Part shown: positions 42,359 to 51,014 of the stretch, one piece after another
Position numbering within the stretch: position 1 is the stretch's first letter
Layout of the letters: each line of letters starts with the position of its first letter
NCBI RefSeq assembly: GCF_003384725.1
Contig: NZ_QNVV01000007.1
Coordinates: 1-64,000 of the forward strand
DNA length: 64,000 nt
Source of the DNA: Chryseobacterium pennipullorum
Lineage (GTDB): Bacteria; Bacteroidota; Bacteroidia; Flavobacteriales; Weeksellaceae
Reading direction: 5' to 3'
Position numbers and translations under genes: made by a program
The notes under the pieces: generated by a model
Seen by the model: only the letters and a program-made list of their open reading frames with translations
What the model was told of the DNA's origin: nothing
Databases searched by the model: none

Positions 42359-43060
42359 TTACTCTTTAGTTCTAACAGTTCTTTGTTCAATTCTTTTTTC
42401 AAATTTTTCACCCTGGAATATTCTCTGGATCATAATTCCCGGGATATGAATTTCATTAGGATCTAACTGCCCAGGCGCTACCAGTTCTTCCACCTCCGCA
42501 ATGGTAATTTTACCTGCTCCGGCCATCGGATGGTTGAAGTTTCTTGCAGATCCTTTAAAAATAAGATTACCCGCATGATCTCCCTTCCAGGCCTTCACAA
42601 TAGAAAAGTCTGCCTCGAAAGCATGTTCCAGAATATGAGGCTTTCCGTGGAATTCTTTAACCTCTTTACCTTCCGCTACTTCCGTACCATAGCCCGCAGG
42701 CGTATAAAAAGCAGGAATTCCGGCTTGAGCAGCTCTGCATTTTTCAGCTAAAGTTCCCTGTGGAGTAAGCTCTACCTCTAATTCACCCGAAAGCATCTGT
42801 CTTTCGAATTCTGCATTTTCACCTACATAAGAAGAGATCATCTTTCTGATCTGTCTTTTATGCAGTAATAATCCCAACCCGAAGTCGTCTACACCAGCAT
42901 TGTTGGAAATACAGGTAAGATCTTTCACATCACTTTCTACTAAAGCATTAATGGAATTTTCAGGAATCCCGCAAAGTCCAAATCCGCCCAACATCAGTGT
43001 CATTCCATCTTTAATTCCCTCGATGGCCTCCTGTGCATTGTTTACTCTTTTATCTATCAT
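42359..43060 (-). CDS. scoA: 3-oxoacid CoA-transferase subunit A
   Basis: 233 aa. [13 protein letters not shown] near residues 25-37 and [15 protein letters not shown] are the subunit A glycine-rich CoA-binding segments; [10 protein letters not shown] and [21 protein letters not shown] follow. It pairs with ScoB. The gene is complete and in the same orientation as scoB but separated from it by 1,974 bases containing an oppositely directed gene and a strong terminator. Confidence 0.93.
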   Translation of the reverse strand: MIDKRVNNAQEAIEGIKDGMTLMLGGFGLCGIPENSINALVESDVKDLTCISNNAGVDDFGLGLLLHKRQIRKMISSYVGENAEFERQMLSGELEVELTPQGTLAEKCRAAQAGIPAFYTPAGYGTEVAEGKEVKEFHGKPHILEHAFEADFSIVKAWKGDHAGNLIFKGSARNFNHPMAGAGKITIAEVEELVAPGQLDPNEIHIPGIMIQRIFQGEKFEKRIEQRTVRTKE

Positions 43061-43197
43061 GAAATATTAGATTTTTCTGTTGGCTAAATTTAATAAATTT
43101 TCCTGTATATCCAGTCACTGGAAATACTATTGAGTTTTACCTCTTATTAACCAGCCATTTTAGTCATTTAAAACAATTATATTCAATTGGTTACAAT

Positions 43198-43225
43198 AAA
43201 AAGTGAACAGATCTGTTCACTTTTT
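43198..43225. terminator. 28-bp perfect palindrome
   Basis: AAAAAGTGAACAGA followed directly by its reverse complement TCTGTTCACTTTTT. It is terminator-like in both directions, but the flanking genes are divergent, so it implies a transcript starting within the gap or a protein-binding site. Confidence 0.5.
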
Positions 43226-43402
43226 TGCCTTTTTATGCTCAAATTGATTTATATTTGGGGCTTCAAATTCAAAAATGGTATCTGCTGCATCACGCGGATA
43301 TGATTTTTTTAAACGCAATTTCAATGTAAAAATTATTTCACAGTGGCCTGATCGGGCCCCTCTATTACTCCAACCTTTTACGGTTACATGATCACCATAC
43401 AA
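43217..43402 (-). CDS. Candidate small protein, 61 aa
   Basis: The frame begins MYGDHVTVKGWSNRGARSG and ends with a basic HKKAKK tail. Its stop falls inside the palindrome, which would then serve as its terminator. No domain is recognised and no promoter is clear. It could be chance. Confidence 0.2.
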   Translation of the reverse strand: MYGDHVTVKGWSNRGARSGHCEIIFTLKLRLKKSYPRDAADTIFEFEAPNINQFEHKKAKK

Positions 43403-43445
43403 AACAATTAATCAAAAACATACACAATCAAAACTAAATAAAAGC

Positions 43446-44984
43446 ATGAAAAAACTATTTACGTCAGCGGTACTTGCATTGGTATTCAGCATCAACGTAT
43501 ATGCTCAGGAAAAAACTTATTTCGATGAAAACTGGGAGAAGACTACCCCGGAAAATATGGAATACTATCGTGAATCTACTTCTAAAGGGAAATTGACCCT
43601 CCTCAAAGATTTTTACAAGAACGGAACGCTGCAAATGGAAGGGCTGGCTTCTGATACCACTCCAAACAGCGAAGTTTTTGAGGGAAAAGTAACATGGTAT
43701 ACTCCTGAAGGAAAGGTTATGAATACCATTACTTATTCCGGTGGCAAGCAGATAGGCCCTTCTCAGTCTTATGATGCGAAAGGCAGATTGATTGAAGATA
43801 TGATATATAAAGCCGATGGAAATTTTTCAGGGAAGATGTTCAGCTATAAAGATGCTGAGGACGGAATTGAATTTAATATTCTGGTGGATTATGAAAATTC
43901 GATGCCTATAAAAACCACCGTTTACGATGATGATATTAAAGGGATCAGACATGAAACCATCATCGATAAGGACAGTAATACTGAAACGAAATATTATGGT
44001 GAAAAAGGAAAATATCTAGGCACAGGAACTTCTTCCGGTTCAGGTGAAAATATGATGGCTGATTATTACTCAAATCCGATGAGGATATCCAAGATCGAAA
44101 AATACAGAAAAGACGGCAGCGTAAAGGAAGGAGTGATCTACAGTACAAGCGGAAAAATCTTGCAGGAGCAGAAAATGAATAAAAAAGACGGCTATAAGAC
44201 CACATATGATGAATCCGGAAAAAAAATAGGACATCTTGTATATGGGTATGATAAGGAAAATGATGCCTACAATCCCATGGAAGGTGAAGATTATCAGCTG
44301 GCTTATCAGTATAGCCAGATCTCTTCTATTGATGTTTATCAGAACGGTTCAATCGTAGCGACTAAGATTTTTGATGAAGATGGAAAGTTAGCATCAGAAA
44401 AAACACTGAAAGATGAAGTGACGCAGGAAATCAAATATTACAGTCCCGATGGCAAGCTGAAATCGACTTTAACGCATAAGGATGGTATGCCTTACAATGG
44501 TACTTTTTATGAGGAACTTAGTGAGCAGCAGTATAAAGACGGCCTTATAGTGAACATAAAAAGATATACCTTAGAAAAGAAACTCCAGGCTGATAAAAAG
44601 CTGAACACCAAACAAATGAGCTATGAAGGAATTGTTTATGATAACACGGGAGCTCCCTTGTATACTTTTACACAGCGCCTCAGTGAAGATGGAGATGAAG
44701 ATTATAACTTTACAGCACAAATCGTACAATATGTGAAAGGTAAACCTGCCAATAAAGCTTCAGTAAAAGGAGGAGTTCTTCAAAGCGGAAAGATAAAAGT
44801 CAGAACACTGAACGGAGCGAAGGAACTTGAGCGAAGCGGAAAATGGGTACTGCTAAAGCTTTACAATGGAGATGGGAAAATGATCCAGGAAACCAAGATT
44901 CTTGCAGATGCTGAAGATGAATTTATCACCGGCGAAACCCAAACAACCATAGAGGAAAATGATTTGTACTATCCATTGGAATAA
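43446..44984 (+). CDS. Exported MORN_2/YwqK-like repeat protein
   Basis: 512 aa. Signal peptide MKKLFTSAVLALVFSINVYAQ. The rest consists of many short beta-hairpin repeats with the YxxxGxL / YDxxGxL pattern (YKNGTLQMEG, YTPEGKVMNT, YDAKGRLIED, YSTSGKILQE, YDESGKKIGH, YSPDGKLKST), as in MORN_2/YwqK-type proteins. Such proteins are common in Bacteroidota and lack a defined role; the YwqK antitoxin name is unlikely to apply to an exported 500-residue protein. No T9SS sorting domain is seen. It probably resides in the periplasm or at the surface. Confidence 0.75.
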   Translation: MKKLFTSAVLALVFSINVYAQEKTYFDENWEKTTPENMEYYRESTSKGKLTLLKDFYKNGTLQMEGLASDTTPNSEVFEGKVTWYTPEGKVMNTITYSGGKQIGPSQSYDAKGRLIEDMIYKADGNFSGKMFSYKDAEDGIEFNILVDYENSMPIKTTVYDDDIKGIRHETIIDKDSNTETKYYGEKGKYLGTGTSSGSGENMMADYYSNPMRISKIEKYRKDGSVKEGVIYSTSGKILQEQKMNKKDGYKTTYDESGKKIGHLVYGYDKENDAYNPMEGEDYQLAYQYSQISSIDVYQNGSIVATKIFDEDGKLASEKTLKDEVTQEIKYYSPDGKLKSTLTHKDGMPYNGTFYEELSEQQYKDGLIVNIKRYTLEKKLQADKKLNTKQMSYEGIVYDNTGAPLYTFTQRLSEDGDEDYNFTAQIVQYVKGKPANKASVKGGVLQSGKIKVRTLNGAKELERSGKWVLLKLYNGDGKMIQETKILADAEDEFITGETQTTIEENDLYYPLE

Positions 44985-45003
44985 TCATCCTTACATATAG
45001 ATT

Positions 45004-45033
45004 AAAAGCAGTTTCCACTTTGGAACTGCTTTT
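45004..45033 (+). terminator. Terminator of the MORN-like gene
   Basis: AAAAGCAGTT pairs with AACTGCTTTT, followed by TTTATTT. Confidence 0.75.
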
Positions 45034-45155
45034 TTATTTCCACCGGATCTCACCAATCCATCGATAATTTTTTGCATACAGGATCTTGAAAACTGATTGA
45101 TTTCCTATTGATGGAGGAAATTTCAGGTAGAAAAACAGGAGACTGTATTCAATAA

Positions 45156-45185
45156 AAACAGGCTGTCATCGGTGACAGCCTGTTT
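45156..45185 (-). terminator. Terminator of the metallophosphoesterase gene
   Basis: AAACAGGCTGTCA, loop TCGG, TGACAGCCTGTTT: an exact 13-bp stem, 22 bases after the stop at 45207. Confidence 0.8.
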
Positions 45186-45206
45186 ACTTTTATCATGATG
45201 TTCCTT

Positions 45207-47945
45207 TTACTGGATGATCAGTTTTAAAGTAAATAATTTTCTTCCGTGCACTTTTACAAAATAGACTCCTTTAGGAAGGTTTTCATTCACCAGAGAGAAG
45301 CGTTGGTTATTGATATTTTTTGATACATACAGCAGTTCACCTGATGCAGATACCAGCTCAATTTTCTCAATAGGATAATCACTCTTAATGAAAGTAGGCT
45401 CTCCTGGTTTTGTAGGATTCGGATACAGGACTACATTTTTCTCGGTACTTCTTGTTTCGTCTGTTCCCAGCGTAGGTGAAGCCACCTGAAACTGTACCCT
45501 GTTTGAAACTTCCGTATAAGAATCATTGGTAAACATCACCATATAATAGTTTCCTGGTGTCGTAGGCACAGCAGTACCCTGAATCGTTTTGGTCCCCTGG
45601 GTAACCCCGTCAAAATAAGTATACGAAACAAAGTTATCATCCGGAGTCTGCACATTCTGAGGATAAATCCCCAGCCAGTCTTTGATAATTCCCGGGGAAT
45701 CTGTCCATGAAGCGGTTATATTTTCACCTAAAGTATATACCGGTTTATTGATCCACAATTCGGTTACAATATCTCCTACTTTAAAGAATACTTTTTCTCC
45801 GATTCCGGTATAACCATCTTCAAGCAGGTACTGCGCATAATAATATCCTTTGGGAAGACCTGTAAAATTAAGTGTTCCCGATGCAGCAGTTACATAGCTC
45901 CATTTAATTGAAGGTGTAGGTCCCGGTGTCTGGCCCATTTTATAAATTCCCACCCAGTCTTTCTGCAAATTGGGTCCGTTGGTAAAATTAATGGTTACCG
46001 TACCTCCTACAGGATAGGTATCAGCTGTAGCCTGCAGCTGAACTTTCGGCCCTACATAGAAATTTTTTCTTGGGGTAATTTCCGTGTAACCGCTGTTGGC
46101 AAAAAAGCCTGCAAAATACTGCCCTTTAGTGGCCAGACCATTGGTAAAAGTAACCGTTCCGGCGGTCTGTCCATTGGTATAAATGTATCCCTGTGAAGTC
46201 GTCGTGGCAGGTGTCTGTCCTTTCTTATAAATACCTACCCAATCCTGCTGGTTCCCGGGACCTCCGGTGTAGGTAGCAGTGATCGCTTCGTTTTGTGCAT
46301 ACTCCGTTTTATCCAATGCAAATGTCGGGTTTGAAACCACACTGCCTGTGATCTCGAATTGCTTTACATCACTCCAGTCACTCCACTCCAAGTTTCTATC
46401 TCTGTAACGGACTTTCACATAATAATTACCGTTGGGAACAGAGTTGGCCGGCAGGGTTGCTTTCGTAATATCGACTCCGTCATTTAAGTTTTTTGTCTTA
46501 TCCGGAGTTCCGTTTCCGTCTTTTCCGAACCAGTTTTCAAAATCGCGGTAGAATTCTTTTTCAATCACCGAAAAATTGGCTGTTTTGCTGATCAGAAATT
46601 GTGTTGTATTCAAAAGCTCACCATTGGAAGATGAAAATGTGCTTCCATCCAGTGTCAGAGGTAATGTGACAGGTCCGGAGAAGGTGTTGCCAATGGACGG
46701 CTTAGCAGGTTTCGGCTGATTTTTATATCTGTGGAAGGAATCTACCAGCACATTATTTTTCCGGTTATAGATTCCTCCGATGGAATAGCATTCGATATCT
46801 ACTTTTCCGGTCGGAATATCCACTTCCACAATCTGGTACGTCCAGTCTGTAAGGGTTTTCTGAACATCATCAAAATCTTTTTCATTGGACATTCCCCAAT
46901 ACTGGTCCCAGGCAGTTCCACCAGAAATGATCTGATAGGTCGGGGTATTTTTCAGCTGGCCTCTGTGATAGAGATGATGGTGAGCACCTACATGCATCAG
47001 ATATTTCCCGGAGGTTACCAGCATTGGAACGGCATTATCACGGACCCAGGTGGAAATATCCCCAACATACTGCTCTGCCTGATACGGTCTGTGGCTTAGA
47101 GAAATGATCCAGTCTACCGTAGGATCATTATTCGCCTCATTTAAAATCTGCTGCAGCCATATCTGTTGTGCGGAACCGGTATGTTCAGAACTTAAGCTGA
47201 TAAATAATACATTACCGGCCTGTTGTGCATAGTAATTTTCATTACCGGAACTGATGTTCTTATATTTTATTTCGTCGATATAAAAATGAGCATAATAAGA
47301 ATTCATTCCCAGAGTTCCGTAGGTTTCATGATTACCCACCGTAGTCTGGATTGGTAAATAAGGTGATAATTTGATATTTTTCTTAAAGTGAACATTCTCA
47401 TAATGATCCAAAGTTCCCACATCTACCTGGTCACCTACCATAAAGGTAAGAGCAATATTATCTGATGGGTCAGAATTGGCTCCATATTTTTCTTTCAGTT
47501 TTTTATAAGCATTCAGGGTAAGGCTATCATATCTTGGTTCGGCTTTTATCTGGTTGTCTCCCATAATCAGGAACCGGATCTTTCCGTTTGCTGTTACCGC
47601 CTGTCCTGGTAAAGGAAGTGTTCTGAAGTTGTATACAGCAGATTCATTGGTTCCTGTTTTTATCTTATAGTAATATTTGGTGTTAGGCAGGAGGTTGGCA
47701 ATCTTTGCCGTGTGATAATAATAATTGTTATTGTATCCTGTATCTGAAAATATATTGGTAGTTCCTGTTACGGTCACATTCAGATTTGTCGGAGAATTAC
47801 CGTATATAACGGTTGTTTCATTATTGGAAGCGGTCTTCCAGTTGACGATCATAGAATTCGGAGTGGGGTTTTGCAAATATGGGAACAAAACCTGCCCGAA
47901 AGCCATCTGGACCACGAAACAAAAAAAGAAGAAATAATATTTCAT
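45207..47945 (-). CDS. T9SS-exported metallophosphoesterase with three DWxGIY domains
   Basis: 912 aa. Signal peptide, then a purple acid phosphatase-type N-terminal Fn3 domain (about 20-110) and the calcineurin-like core: LIMGDNQ, GDQVDVG, VGNHETYG, LSHRPYQ and GAHHHLYHRG (about 125-330), which provide the two-metal ligands. Another Fn3-like domain (about 420-540) is followed by three tandem domains of about 90 residues, each with DWVGIYKKGQTP, DWVGIYKMGQTP or DWLGIYPQNVQTP. A T9SS sorting domain closes the protein (VLYPNPTKPGEPTFI...KGVYFVKVHGRKLFTLKLIIQ-type). It likely releases phosphate from extracellular phosphomonoesters. Confidence 0.9.
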   Translation of the reverse strand: MKYYFFFFCFVVQMAFGQVLFPYLQNPTPNSMIVNWKTASNNETTVIYGNSPTNLNVTVTGTTNIFSDTGYNNNYYYHTAKIANLLPNTKYYYKIKTGTNESAVYNFRTLPLPGQAVTANGKIRFLIMGDNQIKAEPRYDSLTLNAYKKLKEKYGANSDPSDNIALTFMVGDQVDVGTLDHYENVHFKKNIKLSPYLPIQTTVGNHETYGTLGMNSYYAHFYIDEIKYKNISSGNENYYAQQAGNVLFISLSSEHTGSAQQIWLQQILNEANNDPTVDWIISLSHRPYQAEQYVGDISTWVRDNAVPMLVTSGKYLMHVGAHHHLYHRGQLKNTPTYQIISGGTAWDQYWGMSNEKDFDDVQKTLTDWTYQIVEVDIPTGKVDIECYSIGGIYNRKNNVLVDSFHRYKNQPKPAKPSIGNTFSGPVTLPLTLDGSTFSSSNGELLNTTQFLISKTANFSVIEKEFYRDFENWFGKDGNGTPDKTKNLNDGVDITKATLPANSVPNGNYYVKVRYRDRNLEWSDWSDVKQFEITGSVVSNPTFALDKTEYAQNEAITATYTGGPGNQQDWVGIYKKGQTPATTTSQGYIYTNGQTAGTVTFTNGLATKGQYFAGFFANSGYTEITPRKNFYVGPKVQLQATADTYPVGGTVTINFTNGPNLQKDWVGIYKMGQTPGPTPSIKWSYVTAASGTLNFTGLPKGYYYAQYLLEDGYTGIGEKVFFKVGDIVTELWINKPVYTLGENITASWTDSPGIIKDWLGIYPQNVQTPDDNFVSYTYFDGVTQGTKTIQGTAVPTTPGNYYMVMFTNDSYTEVSNRVQFQVASPTLGTDETRSTEKNVVLYPNPTKPGEPTFIKSDYPIEKIELVSASGELLYVSKNINNQRFSLVNENLPKGVYFVKVHGRKLFTLKLIIQ

Positions 47946-48135
47946 AATAGTTTTAGTTTTAAAATGACACTTAAAGTTTTAATTGTAAATCAATAATTTA
48001 AGAACTGTTGTCCCGATTTTTATTTCGGGCAAAAGTATTATTCACATATAAACTATGCCTGATGGAATCTTAAAGAAAACGTTAATTTTTTAATAAAACC
48101 GGAATGAAAAAATTATAGTTTTTAGTACATTAATA

Positions 48136-48168
48136 TTTGGAATATTCAAAAAGTATTTTGTACATTTG
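48136..48168 (+). promoter_or_regulatory. Promoter of rplS
   Basis: TTTG (48136-48139) and TACATTTG (48161-48168), 21 bases apart, fit the Bacteroidota -33/-7 promoter. It drives an rplS leader of about 60 bases. Confidence 0.6.
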
Positions 48169-48180
48169 CAACCTGTTATT

Positions 48181-48208
48181 CAACCTCTGACGAAGAACGT
48201 GTAAGTTG
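48181..48208 (+). promoter_or_regulatory. Structured rplS leader, possible L19 autoregulatory element
   Basis: CAAC (48181-48184) can pair with GTTG (48205-48208), and inside it ACG-AAGAA-CGT (48190-48200) forms a second short stem with internal loops on both sides. Ribosomal protein leaders of L19 are known in other phyla. That this one binds L19 is inference. Confidence 0.4.
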
Positions 48209-48237
48209 CTTAGCTTTAACATTTTATTTTATTAATA

Positions 48238-48594
48238 ATGGATTTATTAAAGTACGTACAAGACAAGTACATTGCGAAAAAAGAATTCCCTGAATTCAAA
48301 GCAGGTGATACAATTACTGTGTATTACGAAATTAAGGAAGGACAAAAGACAAGAACTCAGTTCTTCAAAGGAACAGTTATCCAATTGAGAGGATCTGGTT
48401 CTACAAAAACTTTTACCATCAGAAAAATGAGTGGTGATGTAGGTGTAGAAAGAGTATTCCCTATCAACTTACCTGCACTTCAGAAAATCGAGGTTGACAG
48501 AAGAGGTAGAGTTAGAAGAGCTAGAATTTACTACTTCAGAGAGCTTAGAGGTAAAAAAGCAAGAATCAAAGACGCTGCTTACAAGAAGAAATAA
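48238..48594 (+). CDS. rplS: 50S ribosomal protein L19
   Basis: 118 aa. Family landmarks are FKAGDTITVYYEIKEGQKTRTQFFKGTVI near residues 20-48, TIRKMSGDVGVERVFPINLP and RVRRARIYYFRELRGKKARI. L19 sits at the 30S-50S interface. Codon use is that of a highly expressed gene. The trmD/rimM/rpsP genes that accompany rplS in many bacteria are absent; it stands alone here, with its own promoter, leader and terminator. Confidence 0.97.
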   Translation: MDLLKYVQDKYIAKKEFPEFKAGDTITVYYEIKEGQKTRTQFFKGTVIQLRGSGSTKTFTIRKMSGDVGVERVFPINLPALQKIEVDRRGRVRRARIYYFRELRGKKARIKDAAYKKK

Positions 48595-48613
48595 TTCAGA
48601 CAACAATAAATGC

Positions 48614-48654
48614 AAAAAGAGGCTGTTTACTATAGGTAGACAGCTTCTTTTTTT
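48614..48654 (+). terminator. Terminator of rplS
   Basis: AAAAAGAGGCTGTTTAC pairs through GTAGACAGCTTCTTTTT with two G-T pairs around TATAG. The remainder of the 323-bp gap to 48917 holds only repeat family A copy 2. Confidence 0.8.
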
Positions 48655-48724
48655 ACATAGCCACTACGAGCAATGTTCATATTGACATTGTGTACTATTG
48701 TTTTGTTTTGAAAACAATCCGTAA

Positions 48725-48757
48725 AAACCTCACAGGTTTTAGAAACCTGTGAGGTTT
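48725..48757. repeat. Palindromic repeat family A, copy 2
   Basis: AAACCTCACAGGTTT, loop TAG, AAACCTGTGAGGTTT: an exact 15-bp stem. Compared with copy 1 at 30539-30571 the middle triplets change from TAT/ATA to CAC/GTG, so pairing is kept. Confidence 0.65.
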
Positions 48758-48917
48758 ATAATGACATCATTTCACGAAGTAAAAAAATTATGGTTTGTAA
48801 AGACTTCCTTTCCCTTTTCCAGAGATAGCTTCAGACTGTTCATAAACTGCATCCAGCCTGCAAAACAGGATTATTGAAATGTTCGGACCTGATTGATATT
48901 GGCTAAGGTTATTAATC

Positions 48918-49700
48918 TTATTCGTTCTTTATCAGATATTGCAAAGGAGTAGATCCCGTATACTTTTTGAAAAATTCAATAAAAGCGCTGTCTGAGGAGA
49001 AGTCTAAAATATGAGACACCTCTCCTATTGAATTCCCATCTACCAGAAGTTCAATGGACCGCTGGAGCCGCCACTGCTGCCTCCATTCCTGATAGGACAG
49101 CCCGGTTTCTTTTTTAAAAATCCTTGTAATGGTCTTTTCTACTGCACCGATTTCTTCTGCAAAACTCTTCAGCATCGGCGGCATAGAAGATCTTTGCGTC
49201 CATCCTTCAACAATCTTGTTGAAACGCCTGTCTTCTGGCATTTTAAGTTCCAGTTTCTCTTCAGGCGCAGCATTCACTTCATTCCAGAATACCTGCAGAA
49301 TACTTTCTTCAGAACTGCCTATCCCCTTCCATTCCCAAAAACAGATCCTTTCGATAATTTCTTTTAATAAAGAGTTCACATGCAAAACCTTGAGACCACA
49401 ATCCATATGCCTAGCCGCATAGCTTTGGTCAAAATAAATAGACCGGTAAGCAACCATATTCCTGAAGTTCACCCGGTGCGCTTCGCCGGCAGGAATCCAT
49501 AACATTCTGAATGGAGGCAGTACAAACTGTCTTTCCAAAGTAGTTACCGTCATACAGCCCGAAGGGGCATATAGCAGCTGAGCCTTTGACTTGTGCAGGT
49601 GAAAGCCAGAATCATGCATAACCATATCGGAAGCAATCCCAATTACTTTTTCAGATAGGGAATCTGCATCAAATTCTTCGTTTTGCGTCAATACAGCCAT
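48918..49700 (-). CDS. AraC-family transcriptional regulator
   Basis: 260 aa. A cupin-type sensor domain in the N-terminal half (HKSKAQLLYAPSGCMTV, FRMLWIPAGEAHRVNF near residues 37-80) and an AraC double helix-turn-helix in the C-terminal 100 residues (LKSFAEEIGAVEKTITRIFKKE; IGEVSHILDFSSDSAFIEFFKKYTG, where FSSDSAFIEFF is the second recognition region). It is divergent from the MFS gene, with 75 bases between the start codons, so it probably controls that exporter in response to a small ligand. Confidence 0.92.
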   Translation of the reverse strand: MAVLTQNEEFDADSLSEKVIGIASDMVMHDSGFHLHKSKAQLLYAPSGCMTVTTLERQFVLPPFRMLWIPAGEAHRVNFRNMVAYRSIYFDQSYAARHMDCGLKVLHVNSLLKEIIERICFWEWKGIGSSEESILQVFWNEVNAAPEEKLELKMPEDRRFNKIVEGWTQRSSMPPMLKSFAEEIGAVEKTITRIFKKETGLSYQEWRQQWRLQRSIELLVDGNSIGEVSHILDFSSDSAFIEFFKKYTGSTPLQYLIKNE

Positions 49701-49775
49701 GTCTTATTTTTGATGTTTTTTGTATTTATATCATTATAAATATACAATGGATTTTTTGAAAATTTGCATAAAAAA

Positions 49776-50924
49776 ATGAAAAAGACAAATCCTCTCTGGC
49801 TGTTAACCTTGCTCGTGATGCTTCCCCAGTTTGTGGAAACCATCTACAGCCCTGCCCTGCCCTTGGTTCAAAAGCAGTTTGGAGTAAAAGAAGAGACCGC
49901 AACGCTGACAATCAGCTTGTATTTTATATCATTTGCATTAGGGGTAGCATTCTGGGGCATACAAAGTGACAGAACAGGAAGAAAAAAAGCTCTGGAATAT
50001 GGGCTTATGACTTACGGCGCCGGAACCTTCGCAGCTGTTTTTGCTCCTGATTTTACGACCCTGATTGGTGCAAGGATGATCTCAGCATTCGGCATCGCTG
50101 TAGGTTCCATTGTCACACAGACTATTTTGCGGGATATTTATGATAAGAACAGCATCAGTAAGGCATTTTCATGGATCGGCATTGGTCTCTCCATCAGTCC
50201 CGTTATCGGAATGACTACAGGTTCCTTATTGGCTTCCACCACCGGACATCAGGGTATATTTATTACCTTATGTCTTCTTGCTGTTTTATTTTTACTTTTT
50301 TCAAGAAAGAGAATTTCTGAAACTTCTTCTCATAAAAAAGAAATGAATTTCGGCACCCTGTGGAATCTGCTTAAAAGGATGTTGAAAGACCATTCCATTG
50401 TAAAATGCTGCCTGCTGATCATGAGCTTCAACGTATTGCTGTTTTCCTATTATGCACTGGCTCCGTTTATTTTCAAAGAGAACCATTATTCATCCTATGC
50501 TTTTGGATACAGCAGCATTCTTCTGGCGGCCGGCACCTTTGCAGGCGCAAAGCTTAACCGATTTCTTCTGTTAAAGAATCTGCCCCCTGATATTTTGGTT
50601 AAAGCAGGTACCTTGGTGGCATGTATTGCTTCAATTTTCGTCTGGATTCTGATCCATCGGGGAATATACTTTCTCATCCCCTATTTTTTCATAGTGATAG
50701 CATTCAGCATTTCCATTCCGAATATTCTAAGCACGGCATTGATTAATTATAAAAATGAGACCGGAAGTGCCGGAGCTCTGCTTGGACTTATTTATTATGT
50801 ACTGATTGGAATGGGACTGATAAGCATCGGTTATATTCAAAACCTGGGAATTTCATGCGTCATCTTTTCCGCGATAGGAGTTCTTGCTTTACTGATGTTT
50901 CAGCAAAAAACAAAGACCGTTTAG
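49776..50924 (+). CDS. MFS multidrug efflux transporter, Bcr/CflA type
   Basis: 382 aa from the ATG at 49776; a TTG four codons upstream is less likely. Twelve membrane segments. The Bcr/CflA signature shows as PLVQKQFGVKEETATLTISLYFISFALG near residues 29-57, GIQSDRTGRKKALEYG (motif A) and MISAFGIAVGSIVTQTILRDIYD. The substrate is probably a drug or metabolite. The neighbouring AraC regulator supports inducible expression. Confidence 0.9.
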   Translation: MKKTNPLWLLTLLVMLPQFVETIYSPALPLVQKQFGVKEETATLTISLYFISFALGVAFWGIQSDRTGRKKALEYGLMTYGAGTFAAVFAPDFTTLIGARMISAFGIAVGSIVTQTILRDIYDKNSISKAFSWIGIGLSISPVIGMTTGSLLASTTGHQGIFITLCLLAVLFLLFSRKRISETSSHKKEMNFGTLWNLLKRMLKDHSIVKCCLLIMSFNVLLFSYYALAPFIFKENHYSSYAFGYSSILLAAGTFAGAKLNRFLLLKNLPPDILVKAGTLVACIASIFVWILIHRGIYFLIPYFFIVIAFSISIPNILSTALINYKNETGSAGALLGLIYYVLIGMGLISIGYIQNLGISCVIFSAIGVLALLMFQQKTKTV

Positions 50925-50942
50925 TTACAATCGGTCTTTGTT
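50909..50942 (+). terminator. Terminator of the MFS gene
   Basis: AACAAAGACCG pairs with CGGTCTTTGTT. The left arm covers the last coding codons, so the stem straddles the stop. Confidence 0.7.
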
Positions 50943-51014
50943 CTTATGTTTTTTTTTACATAACAAAACTAAAATCTTTCATCCCTGCGCTTTGACAAAG
51001 CCAGGGTTATTCAG

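Larger units (their letters stand above)
43061..43445. other. 385-bp gap between divergent genes
   Basis: It contains a 28-bp perfect palindrome (43198-43225) and a weak 61-codon minus-strand frame. Promoters for scoA and for the MORN-like gene must lie here, but I find no clear TAnnTTTG box. Confidence 0.4.

Noticed and set aside
43446-44984. YwqK antitoxin of a toxin-antitoxin pair
   Set aside because: The protein is exported, over 500 residues long and has no toxin partner; only the repeat type is shared.
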